Shown: positions 16,884 through 27,188 of the stretch, piece after piece | How the letters are laid out: each line of letters begins with the position of its first letter | Position numbering within the stretch: position 1 is the stretch's first letter | Assembly: GCF_000166395.1 (NCBI RefSeq) | Contig: NC_014655.1 | Coordinates: 3,038,001 to 3,102,000, forward strand | Source: Leadbetterella byssophila DSM 17132 | GTDB lineage: Bacteria; Bacteroidota; Bacteroidia; Cytophagales; Spirosomataceae | Reading direction: 5' to 3' | DNA: 64,000 bases | The notes under the pieces: generated by a model | What the model saw: only the letters and a program-made list of their open reading frames with translations | The model's database searches: none | Told to the model about the DNA's origin: nothing | Translations under genes and position numbers: made by a program

Positions 16884-18475
16884 GCCTTAAATATTAGGGT
16901 GAATGTAGACCCCTGGTCTATTTCTGATTTTAGTCTCATTTTACCTTGGTGAAGCTCTACAAGACTTTTTACATAACTTAAACCCAAACCAAAACCCTTG
17001 ACATCATGGATATCTCCATGAGTTACACGGTAAAATTTTTCAAATATACGTTTTTGATCTTCCTGCGCTATTCCTATACCTTTATCTTCTATGTCAATCT
17101 GAAGTAGTCCTTCTTCCGGATTTGAAGTGGAGATTTTTAAATGAACATGCTCTTTAGAATATTTCAATGCGTTATCCAGAAGATTATAGAAAATATTAGT
17201 TAGATGAACTTGGTCAGCATTAATAATACTGGATTTGGCTTCAAAACATTTTTTGCAATCAACAGAGGAAATTCTTACTTCTAAATTTTGGAGTACGTTT
17301 TCCAGAATGTCATGAACATCCAAAGGTTCTAAGGATAATTCAATTTGTTCTTGTTCCAACTTGGCCATTTGAAGTACCTTATCAATTTGTGAGGCAAGTC
17401 TTTGATTTTCTTCTTGGATAATATTCAAGTAACGATCTGTTCTTTCAGGAGTTTTGGGTACTTCTTTGTCTCTGATTACTTCTAGTGCTAAGGAAATGCT
17501 GGAGACAGGAGTTTTTAACTCGTGTGTCATGTTATTGATAAAATCGTTCTTGACTTTTGCCAGCTTGCGTTCTGATATTAGACTGGTAGCACTATAATAG
17601 AATATACCTCCTACAAGCATGACCAATAAGGTGGAAGCTGTAACTAGCCCTAATAGATTTCTGAAAATCTGATTTTCCCTGTCAGGGAAGTAAACGTAAA
17701 GGAATTGAAATCTGGAAAAAGCATCACTGGGGAATAATTTTACCCTATAGCTATTTTCTAAAATAGGGGTATTTACGGAAGCCAGAACGATATTGCCCTT
17801 ATCTTCCACGGCATATCTATAGGGGATAGTGATGCCTAAATTTGATAATTCTTCTTTTAATAAGGTATCTAACATTAGGATCCCCATTCTATCAGAGATT
17901 TCCCTTTCTCCAAATAAAAGGTCCTGGATGACTCCTTTGACTACCTCCATATTCATAGGGCTTGAGATCCCTTTCTGCTTCGCATCTAACCAAATGGTCA
18001 TCTCGTTCCACTCTTGAAACTTAGATTCTCTGAGACTATTACTTTCTATAAAGCTTTTTAGATTCTCATTCTCCTTTCTTAGCTTTTCATTGATGTATTC
18101 ACTAGCTTTTAGCTTATTTTCGGGAATTTTTTCTCCTAAATTGTCTAGTTTCTTGTCAAATTCCTTTGTGAAGATTTCATCTGGCAAGCCAGGGAAAATA
18201 TAACCTTTTTCAAAGTAAGGATGAGTGTTAGGAGATGTGGAACCTGAGATCTGCAAGAGTTTACCTTGTTCTTTTCTAGCTAGTCTCTGCTGCGCAATGT
18301 AGAGTACTTCCTCCTGCTCTATTTTTTTTGCCGTTTCCATCAGCGCTGTTTTGACATTTCTATCAAACTGCTCTTTTTGGACTTTTAAAGCATTATGAAT
18401 AAAGTACCATTGGAGAGCCACTAAGCTTCCCATGGCCACGATCATAAAAAGTATGAGAAAGGTACTCTTTTTCAT
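16880..18475 (-). CDS. Membrane sensor histidine kinase
   Basis: A 531-residue kinase with transmembrane segments near residues 5-28 and ~270-292 enclosing a ~240-residue periplasmic sensor region that is partly coiled coil. The phospho-accepting His is in FINNMTHELKTPVSS; the ATPase domain carries NLLDNALKYS (N box), DKGIGI and GFGLGLSYV (G boxes). The periplasmic part matches no sensor domain I recognise, so the ligand is unknown. It overlaps the response regulator gene by 4 bases. Confidence 0.92.
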   Translation of the reverse strand: MKKSTFLILFMIVAMGSLVALQWYFIHNALKVQKEQFDRNVKTALMETAKKIEQEEVLYIAQQRLARKEQGKLLQISGSTSPNTHPYFEKGYIFPGLPDEIFTKEFDKKLDNLGEKIPENKLKASEYINEKLRKENENLKSFIESNSLRESKFQEWNEMTIWLDAKQKGISSPMNMEVVKGVIQDLLFGEREISDRMGILMLDTLLKEELSNLGITIPYRYAVEDKGNIVLASVNTPILENSYRVKLFPSDAFSRFQFLYVYFPDRENQIFRNLLGLVTASTLLVMLVGGIFYYSATSLISERKLAKVKNDFINNMTHELKTPVSSISLALEVIRDKEVPKTPERTDRYLNIIQEENQRLASQIDKVLQMAKLEQEQIELSLEPLDVHDILENVLQNLEVRISSVDCKKCFEAKSSIINADQVHLTNIFYNLLDNALKYSKEHVHLKISTSNPEEGLLQIDIEDKGIGIAQEDQKRIFEKFYRVTHGDIHDVKGFGLGLSYVKSLVELHQGKMRLKSEIDQGSTFTLIFKA

Positions 18476-18531
18476 ACTACAAAAATAGGAAGGTACTTAG
18501 AAGTCTAAGGAGGTTTAACTTTTTTTAACTC

Positions 18532-19179
18532 CTACCTTTTGAATCTGTAGACCAAAGAAAAGCGAACATCGTTCATGCTAAGGTAAAAGTCTTGTTGTTT
18601 AGCTTTTTGCACCTGATTAGATATGACGGCAGAAGCTATGTATTCTGTTTTTTCGGTACTAATCATGTATTTGGGGATGAGTTCGGCTCCAAGGTGGAGG
18701 TTTTCAACTATCCGCACCAGTATACCTAGATTTAGACCAGCGCCGTATCTCCACGTAGTATTAATGATTTCAGTCAAAACTTTGTCATCTGCAGTGATAG
18801 CTTCCGTAGTTTGACCACTTCTACCGGCAATGGCCGAAACTCCATATAAGAATTGCATGTGCTCATTGAAATCTTTACGCTTTTCGATTCCGATTCCAAG
18901 GTCATAATTTGATTGCACTTGCTCGCTGACGTTAAGCAAAGTCCCATTAGGGTCTATCATGCTGAAATTCTCTAGCTTTCTTTTTGAGTAAGACGCATTT
19001 AAAAGATCAAATCGCAAATAGGTACTGTTGTTAAAGCCGTACTTATAAGCAAATCCAAAATCTAAATCACGTAATGATTGAACAGTGGCATAGAATTCAT
19101 CCCCCCTGTAGGTGGAGTTTTGTGCCCATGCGGATAAAGTACAAAGCAAAATGCTAAGTTGGACTAGTGTATTTTTCAA
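18532..19179 (-). CDS. Outer membrane beta-barrel protein
   Basis: A 215-residue secreted protein. The signal peptide is KNTLVQLSILLCTLSAWA with cleavage before Q, followed by repeated amphipathic beta strands (FAYKYGFNNSTYLRFDLL, YDLGIGIEKRKDF, WRYGAGLNLGIL) ending in VRFSLVYRFKR, the typical C-terminal barrel strand. It looks like the OMP_b-brl porin-like family. The only in-frame start before the signal peptide is TTG at 19179. It sits downstream of the CCG-domain gene and upstream of the two-component pair, on the same strand. Function is unknown. Confidence 0.75.
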   Translation of the reverse strand: MKNTLVQLSILLCTLSAWAQNSTYRGDEFYATVQSLRDLDFGFAYKYGFNNSTYLRFDLLNASYSKRKLENFSMIDPNGTLLNVSEQVQSNYDLGIGIEKRKDFNEHMQFLYGVSAIAGRSGQTTEAITADDKVLTEIINTTWRYGAGLNLGILVRIVENLHLGAELIPKYMISTEKTEYIASAVISNQVQKAKQQDFYLSMNDVRFSLVYRFKR

Positions 19180-19209
19180 GTTAGGTAGTAGATTAATTAG
19201 CTACAAATA

Positions 19210-19983
19210 TTATAAATCTGCAGCAATTAATTCTGCTAAATCGTAAACTTTAATGCTTTGTTCTTTCTCTTTGAATTTGATTCCATCAGAAAGCATGGTC
19301 ATACAGAAAGGGCATCCCACAGCCACCGTTTCTGCTTTGGTCTCCAAAATATCTTCTGTCCGTTCTACATTGATGTCTTTTTTTCCTTTTTCCGGCTCTT
19401 TGAACATTTGTGCTCCTCCTGCTCCGCAACAAAGCCCTTTGGTTCTACACCTTTTCATCTCCACCAGTTCCGCATCCAGCGCTTGTATCAGCTCTCTAGG
19501 TGCTTCATAAACTTCGTTCGCTCTGCCTAGGTAACAAGAATCGTGGTAGGTGATTTTTTTACCTTTAAAGTTTCCACCAGTGACTTTTAATTTCCCTTCC
19601 GCGATTAAAGCTTGAAGATACTCTGAGTGGTGATAAACTTCATAAGTCCCTCCTAGTTCCGGATACTCGTTCTTTAAGGTGTTAAAACAATGAGGGCAGG
19701 CGGTAACTATTCTTTGGATTCCGTAACCGTTTAATACCTGGATATTCTGCTGGGCTAGCATTTGAAAAGTAAATTCATTTCCGGCTCTTCTGGCAGGATC
19801 TCCGGTACAGGATTCTTCGGTGCCTAAAACAGCAAAGGATATATCAAGATGTTGAAGAATCTTTACAAATGCCTTGGTTACTTTTTTGTAACGCTCATCA
19901 AATGAGCCTGCACATCCCACCCAGAAAAGAATTTCCGGCTGTTCAGTACCCATTTCTGCCATGGTTTTTACCGGTTGATCCAT
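19210..19983 (-). CDS. CCG-domain (Fe-S)-binding oxidoreductase subunit
   Basis: A 257-residue protein with two cysteine-rich CCG domains (heterodisulfide-reductase/GlpC/LutA type). Motifs seen are WVGCAGSFD, ACPHCFNTLKNEYP, HDSCYLGR, RTKGLCCGAGGAQMF and GCPFCMTMLSDG. Such proteins carry Fe-S clusters and pass electrons between a ferredoxin-like partner and quinone or disulfide substrates. Bacteroidota usually encode it beside a larger 4Fe-4S oxidoreductase; that partner is not adjacent here. The promoter TTG-N20-TATTTTTG lies just upstream. Confidence 0.85.
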   Translation of the reverse strand: MDQPVKTMAEMGTEQPEILFWVGCAGSFDERYKKVTKAFVKILQHLDISFAVLGTEESCTGDPARRAGNEFTFQMLAQQNIQVLNGYGIQRIVTACPHCFNTLKNEYPELGGTYEVYHHSEYLQALIAEGKLKVTGGNFKGKKITYHDSCYLGRANEVYEAPRELIQALDAELVEMKRCRTKGLCCGAGGAQMFKEPEKGKKDINVERTEDILETKAETVAVGCPFCMTMLSDGIKFKEKEQSIKVYDLAELIAADL

Positions 19984-20001
19984 AGAAATTTACTTTTTAA
20001 T

Positions 20002-20032
20002 CAAAAATAGTATGCGTGCATAACAATAGCAA
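20002..20032 (-). promoter_or_regulatory. Promoter of the CCG-domain gene
   Basis: Minus strand TTG (20032-20030), 20-base spacer, TATTTTTG (20009-20002): a good Bacteroidota promoter 19 bases ahead of the ATG at 19983. Confidence 0.55.
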
Positions 20033-20049
20033 GTTTCCTTGGCATTTTT

Positions 20050-20970
20050 TTAATGTCGAATTTCCACTACCAGTGTTCTTTGTACCCTCGTGTTATGGTT
20101 GTCGTCTGAGATGAGAAGGAGGGACCTTCCTTCCTCTTTCCAGGTCATACCCTCCATATTATCCGGTTTTAATGGTTTACCCTCGAATGTGGTAGTCTTA
20201 TCCCAATTGAATATCCGTTTTTTCTCCACCTTCTCTCCTGAGAAGTCAGCTTCGTAGATTTGGATAGGTGACATCCTGCCATTGAAGCATCTTTCTAAAA
20301 CCAAGAGCTTTTCCTCTTCACCCGGAATATATAGAATCTCAGATATTCCATTTCCTAAACTAGATCCAGGCGATTGGTTGGGAGATAAGCAAGCATTTCT
20401 ATCTAATGGATACTTGTATAAGATTTCTTTTTCTGGATTTTGATCTTTCCATCTAATGATCATAGTAGAATCTAGACCCGCCTCGAAGGAGTACCATAAG
20501 TCCTTTTGAATAGTTAGTCCCTCTATACCCCGGTTTAGACTGGTGTACGGACTAGTGATCATGCTATATTCCTTGAGAATACGAACTTTCCCTTGTTCAT
20601 CAACCGTTCCTATTCCAGTAGATTCGTCATTTTCGAAGCTGAACCAGAACTTCTTATCTGAACTTTGGTAACGTATAGCTTCAAGGTTTTTGATATCATA
20701 GAACTTTTGAACCAACTGAATTTTATTTTGATGGTTCAGGGTGTATAAGTAAGAATATTGTTTATCCTCAGCAGGACTAGGTGCTTGTCGGTCGGAAACC
20801 AAAAGATAAGTACTATCATTCCATTTTTCTATACCTGAAATTCCTCCAAATATTACCGGTTTCCATGTGGTGCTGTCCATAGCAAACACGGAGTCCACTT
20901 TGGAAATGTACCAATGATCTTGAGCTTTCGCTGAAAGGCTTAGTAGTACAAATAAAATTATCTTACGCAT
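20050..20970 (-). CDS. Esterase-like activity of phytase family protein
   Basis: A 306-residue exported protein with a signal peptide (MRKIILFVLLSLSAKA, cleavage before Q). The body fits the phytase-like esterase family: GGISGIEKWNDSTYLLVSDR near residue 42, SLNRGIEGLTIQ, and PDNMEGMTW near the end, the conserved blades of a beta-propeller. A phosphodiesterase or phosphatase activity is inferred from the family only. The start overlaps the uvrA stop by 8 bases, so it is transcribed with uvrA. There is no known functional link with DNA repair. Confidence 0.75.
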   Translation of the reverse strand: MRKIILFVLLSLSAKAQDHWYISKVDSVFAMDSTTWKPVIFGGISGIEKWNDSTYLLVSDRQAPSPAEDKQYSYLYTLNHQNKIQLVQKFYDIKNLEAIRYQSSDKKFWFSFENDESTGIGTVDEQGKVRILKEYSMITSPYTSLNRGIEGLTIQKDLWYSFEAGLDSTMIIRWKDQNPEKEILYKYPLDRNACLSPNQSPGSSLGNGISEILYIPGEEEKLLVLERCFNGRMSPIQIYEADFSGEKVEKKRIFNWDKTTTFEGKPLKPDNMEGMTWKEEGRSLLLISDDNHNTRVQRTLVVEIRH

Positions 20971-23800
20971 CTAACTCTTTTTTTAGGAAATATCCTGTAA
21001 AACTTCCTTTAACTTTTGCCACTTTTTCTGGAGTTCCTTCTGCCACGATGCGTCCACCCCCTTTTCCTCCTTCAGGGCCTAAGTCAATGATGTGGTCTGC
21101 TACTTTTATTACGTCTAGATTGTGTTCGATGATCAAAATGGTGTTGCCTTTGTCCGCTAGTTTCTGAACTACATCCAATAATTTCCGGATGTCTTGAAAA
21201 TGCAGACCTGTAGTAGGTTCATCTAGGATATATAAGGTCTTTCCGGTATCCTTTTTGGATAGTTCTTCAGATAATTTAACCCTTTGGGCTTCTCCACCTG
21301 AGAGGGTAGTGGCATGTTGGCCTAAGGTAATATATCCAAGTCCTACATCATTCAGTATCTGGACTTTTCTGCTGATTTTTGGTTGGTTCTCAAAGAACTC
21401 AATGGCTTCAGACACGGTCATGTCTAAAACATCAGAAATGGATTTTCCTTTAAAGCGAATTTCCAGCGTTTCTCTATTGAATCTTTTTCCTTTGCAGGTT
21501 TCGCAAGGTACATGTACGTCCGGAAGGAATTCCATTTCAATCTTTTTCATACCTGCTCCTTCGCAAGTTTCGCACCTACCTCCTTTAACATTAAAAGAGA
21601 ACCTTCCCGGTTTGTAGCCTCTGATTTTAGATTCAGGAAGTTCAGCGAATAAGCTTCTGATGTCAGAGAACATTCCGGTGTAGGTGGCAGGGTTACTTCT
21701 TGGAGTTCTTCCGATAGGGCTTTGGTCAACTTCAATCACCTTATCAATATGCTCCAATCCAAGCACTTCTTTGTACGGAAGAGGTTCCCTTTTGGCACGG
21801 AAAAAATGCCTATTCAAAATCGGAAATAAGGTGTCATGAATTAAGGAACTTTTTCCGCTTCCACTAACTCCGGTCACGCAGGTAATCGTTCCTAAAGGAA
21901 TATTAAGAGTGACATTTTTAAGGTTGTTGCCAGTTGCTCCCTTAATACTTAGGATATTTCCGTTTCCTGATCTTCTTTCTTTAGGTATCTCTATTTTAGC
22001 TCTATTGCTTAAATAATCTGCGGTTATTCCACCTTTGGCAATGAATTTCTGAGGAGGCCCTTGGCTAACAACTCTCCCTCCATGCCTACCGGCCCCCGGA
22101 CCTATATCAATGATATAATCCGCTTCCAGCATCATATCTTTGTCATGTTCTACAATAAGGACGGTGTTGCCTAGGTCACGAAGATCTTTCAAGGCTTGGA
22201 TCAACTTTACATTATCCCGTTGGTGCAACCCTATGGAAGGCTCATCCATGATGTATAGTACACCTACCAACTGTGTCCCGATTTGCGTAGCTAATCTGAT
22301 CCTTTGTGCTTCTCCTCCAGAAAGCGTTTTTAGAGGTCTATTCAAGGTTAAATAGTCCAGCCCAATGCCATTCAAAAAACCTAATCGTTTGCGAATCTCT
22401 TTCAATATCTCAGCCGCAATGGCCTGCTGTTTATCAGATAATCTGGATTCTAAGTCGGTGAACCACTCGCTAAGAGAGGAGATATCCATATCTGCTAGCT
22501 CAGCAATGTTCTTTTTGTCTATTAAAAAATGCAAGGACTCTTTCTTAAGCCTCTGCCCGTGACACTCCGGACATTCCTTTATGATCAAGAAATCTTTGAT
22601 CCAATCCTGAATCTTGTCGCTCTCTGATTCTTGTTGGTTTTTCAAAAAAGTTATAATCCCCTCGAATTTTGTATTCCAATCTGTACCCGGGTATTTTTTT
22701 GACGCTACAGGAATAGGTTCTTCGGATCCATAAAGGATGATCTCCAGTACATTCCTAGGGATCTTTTCAATAGGTAGACTTAGGGAGGATTTATGTGCCT
22801 TTAGTAAAGCTTCTATCTGTTTAAATATCCAAAGGTCTCTGTATTCTCCAAGTGGCGCTATACCGCCTCTCATTATGGACAGAGAAGGGTCTGGAATGAT
22901 GGACTCCTCTGTGATTTCTTCGATATGTCCCATCCCTTTACAAACTGGGCATGCTCCGTATGGGGTGTTGAAAGAGAAGGAGTTGGGAGAAGGTTCTTCG
23001 TAGCTGATTCCGGATTCCGGATCCATCAGGTTCTGGGAGAAATATTGGACATTGTTCCCTTCATCCAGTAAAAGTAGGGATCCCTCCCCTAGCTTTAGTG
23101 CGGTTCCTACCGACTGGCTAATTCTGTATCTATCTTCTTTTTTAGGAATGATTCTATCTACTACAATCTCGATGTCATGGATCTTGTATCTATCCACTTG
23201 CATTTTAGGAGTGATCTCTAACAGTTCCCCATCTACACGAACACGAGTATAACCCATCTTAGAGATTTGGACAAAAAGTTCCCTGTAATGCCCCTTACGT
23301 CCTTTGACCATGGGGGCTAGGATGTTCAACTTTTTACCTTCATGTTTGCTCAGAATCTGGTCTATAATTTGATCCTGAGTTTGTTTGATCATGGGTTTGC
23401 CGGTTACATAAGAATAGGCTTCTCCTGCCCGAGCATAAAGTAAACGTAGGAAGTCGTAAATTTCTGTAGTAGTCCCTACTGTAGATCTTGGGTTCTTTGA
23501 AGTGGTTTTCTGCTCAATGCTTATTACAGGTGAAAGACCATTGATCTTATCCACGTCCGGCCTCTCCATATCTCCGATAAAGCTTCTGGCATAGGAGGAA
23601 AAGCTTTCCATATACCGCCTTTGTCCTTCTGCGTAAAGGGTGTCAAAAGCTAAGGAAGATTTTCCACTGCCACTTATCCCCGTAATGACCACCAGGCGAT
23701 TCCTCGGGATATTAACATCAATATTTTTTAGGTTGTGCTCCCGCGCGCCGAACACTTCGATTTGTTCATGCCCGGTTAAATCTATATCGTTCAAAGTCAA
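20963..23800 (-). CDS. uvrA: Excinuclease ABC subunit A
   Basis: A 945-residue damage-recognition ATPase of nucleotide excision repair. Two ABC modules are present: Walker A GISGSGKSS near residue 44 and GVSGSGKSS near 645, each with a signature (LSGGEAQRIRLA, LSGGEAQRVKLS). Zinc modules are CPVC…, CPECHGQR and the CETCEGAG…CETCKGKRF finger. There is no ATG ahead of the conserved EVFGAREHNLKNID, so translation starts at TTG. The first TTG is at 23800; the TTG at 23794 has an AAAAGGAG sequence 7 bases upstream and may be the real start. Confidence 0.96.
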   Translation of the reverse strand: MTLNDIDLTGHEQIEVFGAREHNLKNIDVNIPRNRLVVITGISGSGKSSLAFDTLYAEGQRRYMESFSSYARSFIGDMERPDVDKINGLSPVISIEQKTTSKNPRSTVGTTTEIYDFLRLLYARAGEAYSYVTGKPMIKQTQDQIIDQILSKHEGKKLNILAPMVKGRKGHYRELFVQISKMGYTRVRVDGELLEITPKMQVDRYKIHDIEIVVDRIIPKKEDRYRISQSVGTALKLGEGSLLLLDEGNNVQYFSQNLMDPESGISYEEPSPNSFSFNTPYGACPVCKGMGHIEEITEESIIPDPSLSIMRGGIAPLGEYRDLWIFKQIEALLKAHKSSLSLPIEKIPRNVLEIILYGSEEPIPVASKKYPGTDWNTKFEGIITFLKNQQESESDKIQDWIKDFLIIKECPECHGQRLKKESLHFLIDKKNIAELADMDISSLSEWFTDLESRLSDKQQAIAAEILKEIRKRLGFLNGIGLDYLTLNRPLKTLSGGEAQRIRLATQIGTQLVGVLYIMDEPSIGLHQRDNVKLIQALKDLRDLGNTVLIVEHDKDMMLEADYIIDIGPGAGRHGGRVVSQGPPQKFIAKGGITADYLSNRAKIEIPKERRSGNGNILSIKGATGNNLKNVTLNIPLGTITCVTGVSGSGKSSLIHDTLFPILNRHFFRAKREPLPYKEVLGLEHIDKVIEVDQSPIGRTPRSNPATYTGMFSDIRSLFAELPESKIRGYKPGRFSFNVKGGRCETCEGAGMKKIEMEFLPDVHVPCETCKGKRFNRETLEIRFKGKSISDVLDMTVSEAIEFFENQPKISRKVQILNDVGLGYITLGQHATTLSGGEAQRVKLSEELSKKDTGKTLYILDEPTTGLHFQDIRKLLDVVQKLADKGNTILIIEHNLDVIKVADHIIDLGPEGGKGGGRIVAEGTPEKVAKVKGSFTGYFLKKELDA

Positions 23801-23956
23801 TCTCCTTTTGATTAATCCGCGAAGTTACGAAAATCGAAATTTTTAGACGAATTTGCTTCAGATAATTCATGAGGTTCAAAGGATTATGCTAAGGTTTGTA
23901 GCAGATTAAGAAACATTTAGTTACAAAAAACCGTTAAAGTCTAATATTGCCAACTT

Positions 23957-26296
23957 ATGCGCTTTCTAGCACTACTTTTTTTATCATTACCTATTTACGC
24001 TCAATTTACTGTCAGTGGTACCATAAAGGACGAAGCTAACGGTGAAACTTTAATCGGTGTAAACATTTACGCCAAGGAACAAAAGACAGGAGTGAGTACA
24101 AACGTGTACGGATTTTATTCCTTAAGTCTTCCTGCGGGTACACATACCCTCATCGTTTCCTATGTAGGCTATCACAGTTTAGAAAAGGTGATTAATGTTA
24201 AGGAGGACCAAACATTAAATATTGAATTAAAAGACAAAGGGACAATCTTGCAAGAAGTGGTCATTCAAGCTGAAAAAGAGGATGCCAATGTCAAAAGCGT
24301 GTCCATGTCCGTCAACAAGGTGGAGATGCGGACCATCAAGAAAATGCCGGCCCTTTTAGGGGAAGTAGATCTGGTAAGAAGCATCCTGTACCTTCCAGGT
24401 GTGAGCTCCGTAGGCGAGGGATCTTCAGGGTTTAATGTACGAGGAGGAGCCATAGATCAAAATTTGGTCCTGCTTGATGAAGCACCTGTATATAATTCCT
24501 CTCATTTAATGGGCTTCTTCTCTATTTTTAACCCGGATGTGGTGAAGGATGTGAAGCTGATTAAAGGGGGCGTTCCTGCTCAATATGGAGGCAGAATCTC
24601 TTCCATTTTAGACGTTAGGATGAAGGAAGGAAACAACAAGAAAACTGAATTTACCGGGGGTATCGGAACTATCTTTTCACGGCTTGCCCTAGAAGGACCA
24701 TTGAAGAAAAACAAAGGATCCTATATTGTGGCTTTAAGGAGATCATATATAGACATACTGGCCAAACCTTTCCTAAAAGATGATTTGAAAGATGTAAAAT
24801 TCTATTTCTACGATTTTACGGCGAAGGCGAATTATCAGTTGGACGACAAAAACACCCTTTATCTTTCCGGATATTTTGGACGTGACCTGTTTGGAGCGGA
24901 TTTTGGGTTTGATTGGGGCAATGCCACCACCACCCTCCGTTGGAATCATGTCTTCAATAGAAAACTGTTTTTGAATACTACATTGTTCTATTCAATGTAT
25001 AAATATTCTTTAGATTCTGACCTTAAGAATACGAATAAAGAGGATGTTTTCCGCTGGAATTCTGACATTTTGAATTATAGTATCAAGCCTGATTTTACTT
25101 GGTATTTAAACAGTAAGAATACCATTTCATTTGGAGGGCAAAGCATACTTTATCATTTCAATCCTGGATCTGCTTTGATTGTGTCTAGTAGTGAAGGTAA
25201 GGACATTGGAATTGCGAAGAAGAAAGCCTTAGAATCTACATTATACTTAGGAAATGAGATGAAAATCTCTGATAATTTGACCATTAATGCGGGGATTAGA
25301 TATTCAGATTACAGGTATTTTGGAAGTCCTCAGGCTTATGTTTTTGATGAAAATGGAACTCCTGGAGAAAGAAAGTCAGTCTTGGATACCCTTCATTATT
25401 CCGGAAATGAATTGATACAAAGATATGGCAATTGGGAGCCTCGTTTGTCTGCAAATCTCTCTTTGGGACCTAGAACATCTTTGAAGATTGGATACAATCA
25501 TTTGGCTCAATATATCCACCTATTGTCTAATACAACAGCCTCCTCTCCATTAGATGTTTGGACCCCGAGTACGAACAATATCAAACCTCAGATTTCAGAT
25601 CAGATTGCTTTGGGTCTATTTATGAATTTCAAAGACAATATGTATGAATCTTCAGTGGAAGTGTATTACAAAACCCTGCAGAATCAAATTGACTACATAA
25701 GAAATGCGGATTTACTCTTGAATCCATTAGTAGAAGGTGATTTAATGTATGGCAAAGGCCGTGCCTATGGAGCAGAGTTTTTTGTGAAGAAGAACAAAGG
25801 AAACCTTAACGGTTGGATCAGTTATACCCTTTCGAGAACGGAAAGAAAGGTGAACGGCTTAAACAATAACGATTGGTTCCTTAGTAGGATTGATAAGTTG
25901 CATAACTTATCCGTTGTGGCGATTTATGATATCTCCAAGCGTTGGAATATGGGAGCAACCTTTACTTATATGACAGGTACTCCTGCTAGTTTCCCTACTA
26001 CAAAATACATTTGGCAAGGAATAGCTGTACCGCATAATTATTACGATGAAAGGAATATATATAGAATTCCTGCGAGTCATAGACTTGACTTATCTGCTAC
26101 ACTTAAAAACAAACACGCTCTCTTCAAAAAGGGAGAAAGTGAATGGGTGTTCTCCATTTATAATGTATATAACCGGAGAAATCCCTTCTCGGTGTACGTA
26201 AGACAAAACCCTGATGATCCGTCAAAAACTGAGGCTGTGAGGTATTCTGTGTTTGCCTCTATTTTACCATCTATTACTTATAATTTTAAATTCTGA
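23957..26296 (+). CDS. TonB-dependent receptor with carboxypeptidase-regulatory-like domain
   Basis: A 779-residue outer membrane receptor. Signal peptide MRFLALLFLSLPIYA before Q; CarboxypepD_reg-like domain ~17-105 (TVSGTIKDEANGETLIGVNI, the usual Bacteroidota N-terminus); plug domain ~125-230 with GFNVRGGAIDQNLVLLDEAPVYN; then a 22-strand barrel ending in LPSITYNFKF. It imports an unknown ligand with TonB energy. The downstream DUF4249 lipoprotein begins one base after its stop and is the expected surface partner, by analogy with SusC/SusD. Confidence 0.92.
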   Translation: MRFLALLFLSLPIYAQFTVSGTIKDEANGETLIGVNIYAKEQKTGVSTNVYGFYSLSLPAGTHTLIVSYVGYHSLEKVINVKEDQTLNIELKDKGTILQEVVIQAEKEDANVKSVSMSVNKVEMRTIKKMPALLGEVDLVRSILYLPGVSSVGEGSSGFNVRGGAIDQNLVLLDEAPVYNSSHLMGFFSIFNPDVVKDVKLIKGGVPAQYGGRISSILDVRMKEGNNKKTEFTGGIGTIFSRLALEGPLKKNKGSYIVALRRSYIDILAKPFLKDDLKDVKFYFYDFTAKANYQLDDKNTLYLSGYFGRDLFGADFGFDWGNATTTLRWNHVFNRKLFLNTTLFYSMYKYSLDSDLKNTNKEDVFRWNSDILNYSIKPDFTWYLNSKNTISFGGQSILYHFNPGSALIVSSSEGKDIGIAKKKALESTLYLGNEMKISDNLTINAGIRYSDYRYFGSPQAYVFDENGTPGERKSVLDTLHYSGNELIQRYGNWEPRLSANLSLGPRTSLKIGYNHLAQYIHLLSNTTASSPLDVWTPSTNNIKPQISDQIALGLFMNFKDNMYESSVEVYYKTLQNQIDYIRNADLLLNPLVEGDLMYGKGRAYGAEFFVKKNKGNLNGWISYTLSRTERKVNGLNNNDWFLSRIDKLHNLSVVAIYDISKRWNMGATFTYMTGTPASFPTTKYIWQGIAVPHNYYDERNIYRIPASHRLDLSATLKNKHALFKKGESEWVFSIYNVYNRRNPFSVYVRQNPDDPSKTEAVRYSVFASILPSITYNFKF

Positions 26297-26297
26297 T

Positions 26298-27188
26298 ATG
26301 AAAAAGCTAGTAGGAATATTAAGCTTATCCCTTTTCTTATGGAGTTGTGAAGATGTCATCGATTTAAAAGTGAAGGATGGCAAGGAGCAACTAGTAGTAG
26401 ACGCATGGCTTACCGATGAGGCAGAGGAGCAAAGCGTAACTTTAACCTTGTCTCAACCTTATTTTGATAATGGTAAGCCTAAAGCAGCTTTAGATGCAGA
26501 AGTCTTATTGATTCGTGAAGACAGTACTATATACAGGTTTACAGATGAGAATCAAGACGGTGTGTATACTTTCCGTCCTAGAAATCGTAATTATTTAAGA
26601 TTGAATGAGCGTGTAGCATTGTATGTCAAATACAAGGAGGAGGAATATTACGCAGTTTCCATGTTAAGGCGTGTGCCGCCTATTGACTCTCTGAAGTATC
26701 AGAGTTTTACTTTGCCGGTTAAGCCATCTGATGGACCCAAGTCTGGATTTTTAGCGCAGTTTTTCGCTACAGATTTTCCAGGGGAGGGAGATACTTATTT
26801 AGTCAGATCATTGAAAAATGATACACTAAGGACGAAGTCAAACGAATACACCCTCAGTTATGATGGAGGTCTTTCGCCGGGTAATAAGACTGACGGAATG
26901 GTCTTCTTACAACCTGTTCGTATGGGTATTAACTCTGGGTTATTTGTTCACAATGATAAGATAACCGTTGAACTTTTCTCTATTCCTTTGGATGCCTATT
27001 TCTTCTTGTCTCAATTGCAAACAGAAACAAACAATGGAGGAGTATTTGCTACTCCTTTAAGTAATGTGCCAGGGAATATCTATAATCTAAATCCTGATTC
27101 TAAGGAAAAAGCTTTAGGATGCTTTTTTGTTTCAAGAGTTAGTAGATATACGGCCTATATAGATCAAAATCAAGTAAAATCAGACTAA
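26298..27188 (+). CDS. DUF4249 family lipoprotein
   Basis: A 296-residue lipoprotein. The ATG at 26298 gives a lipoprotein signal (MKKLVGILSLSLFLWSC, lipobox Cys at 17), followed by EDVIDLKVKDGKEQLVVDAWLTDEAEEQSV, the opening of DUF4249. These proteins are encoded behind TonB-dependent receptors in Bacteroidota and are thought to act at the cell surface with them; biochemical function is not established. It starts one base after the receptor stop. The last 9 bases overlap the convergent comB. Confidence 0.88.
   Translation: MKKLVGILSLSLFLWSCEDVIDLKVKDGKEQLVVDAWLTDEAEEQSVTLTLSQPYFDNGKPKAALDAEVLLIREDSTIYRFTDENQDGVYTFRPRNRNYLRLNERVALYVKYKEEEYYAVSMLRRVPPIDSLKYQSFTLPVKPSDGPKSGFLAQFFATDFPGEGDTYLVRSLKNDTLRTKSNEYTLSYDGGLSPGNKTDGMVFLQPVRMGINSGLFVHNDKITVELFSIPLDAYFFLSQLQTETNNGGVFATPLSNVPGNIYNLNPDSKEKALGCFFVSRVSRYTAYIDQNQVKSD

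Noticed and set aside
23801-23956. Promoters for uvrA and the TonB receptor in the divergent 156-base region
   Set aside because: Only near-matches with a wrong spacer (such as TAAGGTTTG) are seen; not strong enough to annotate.
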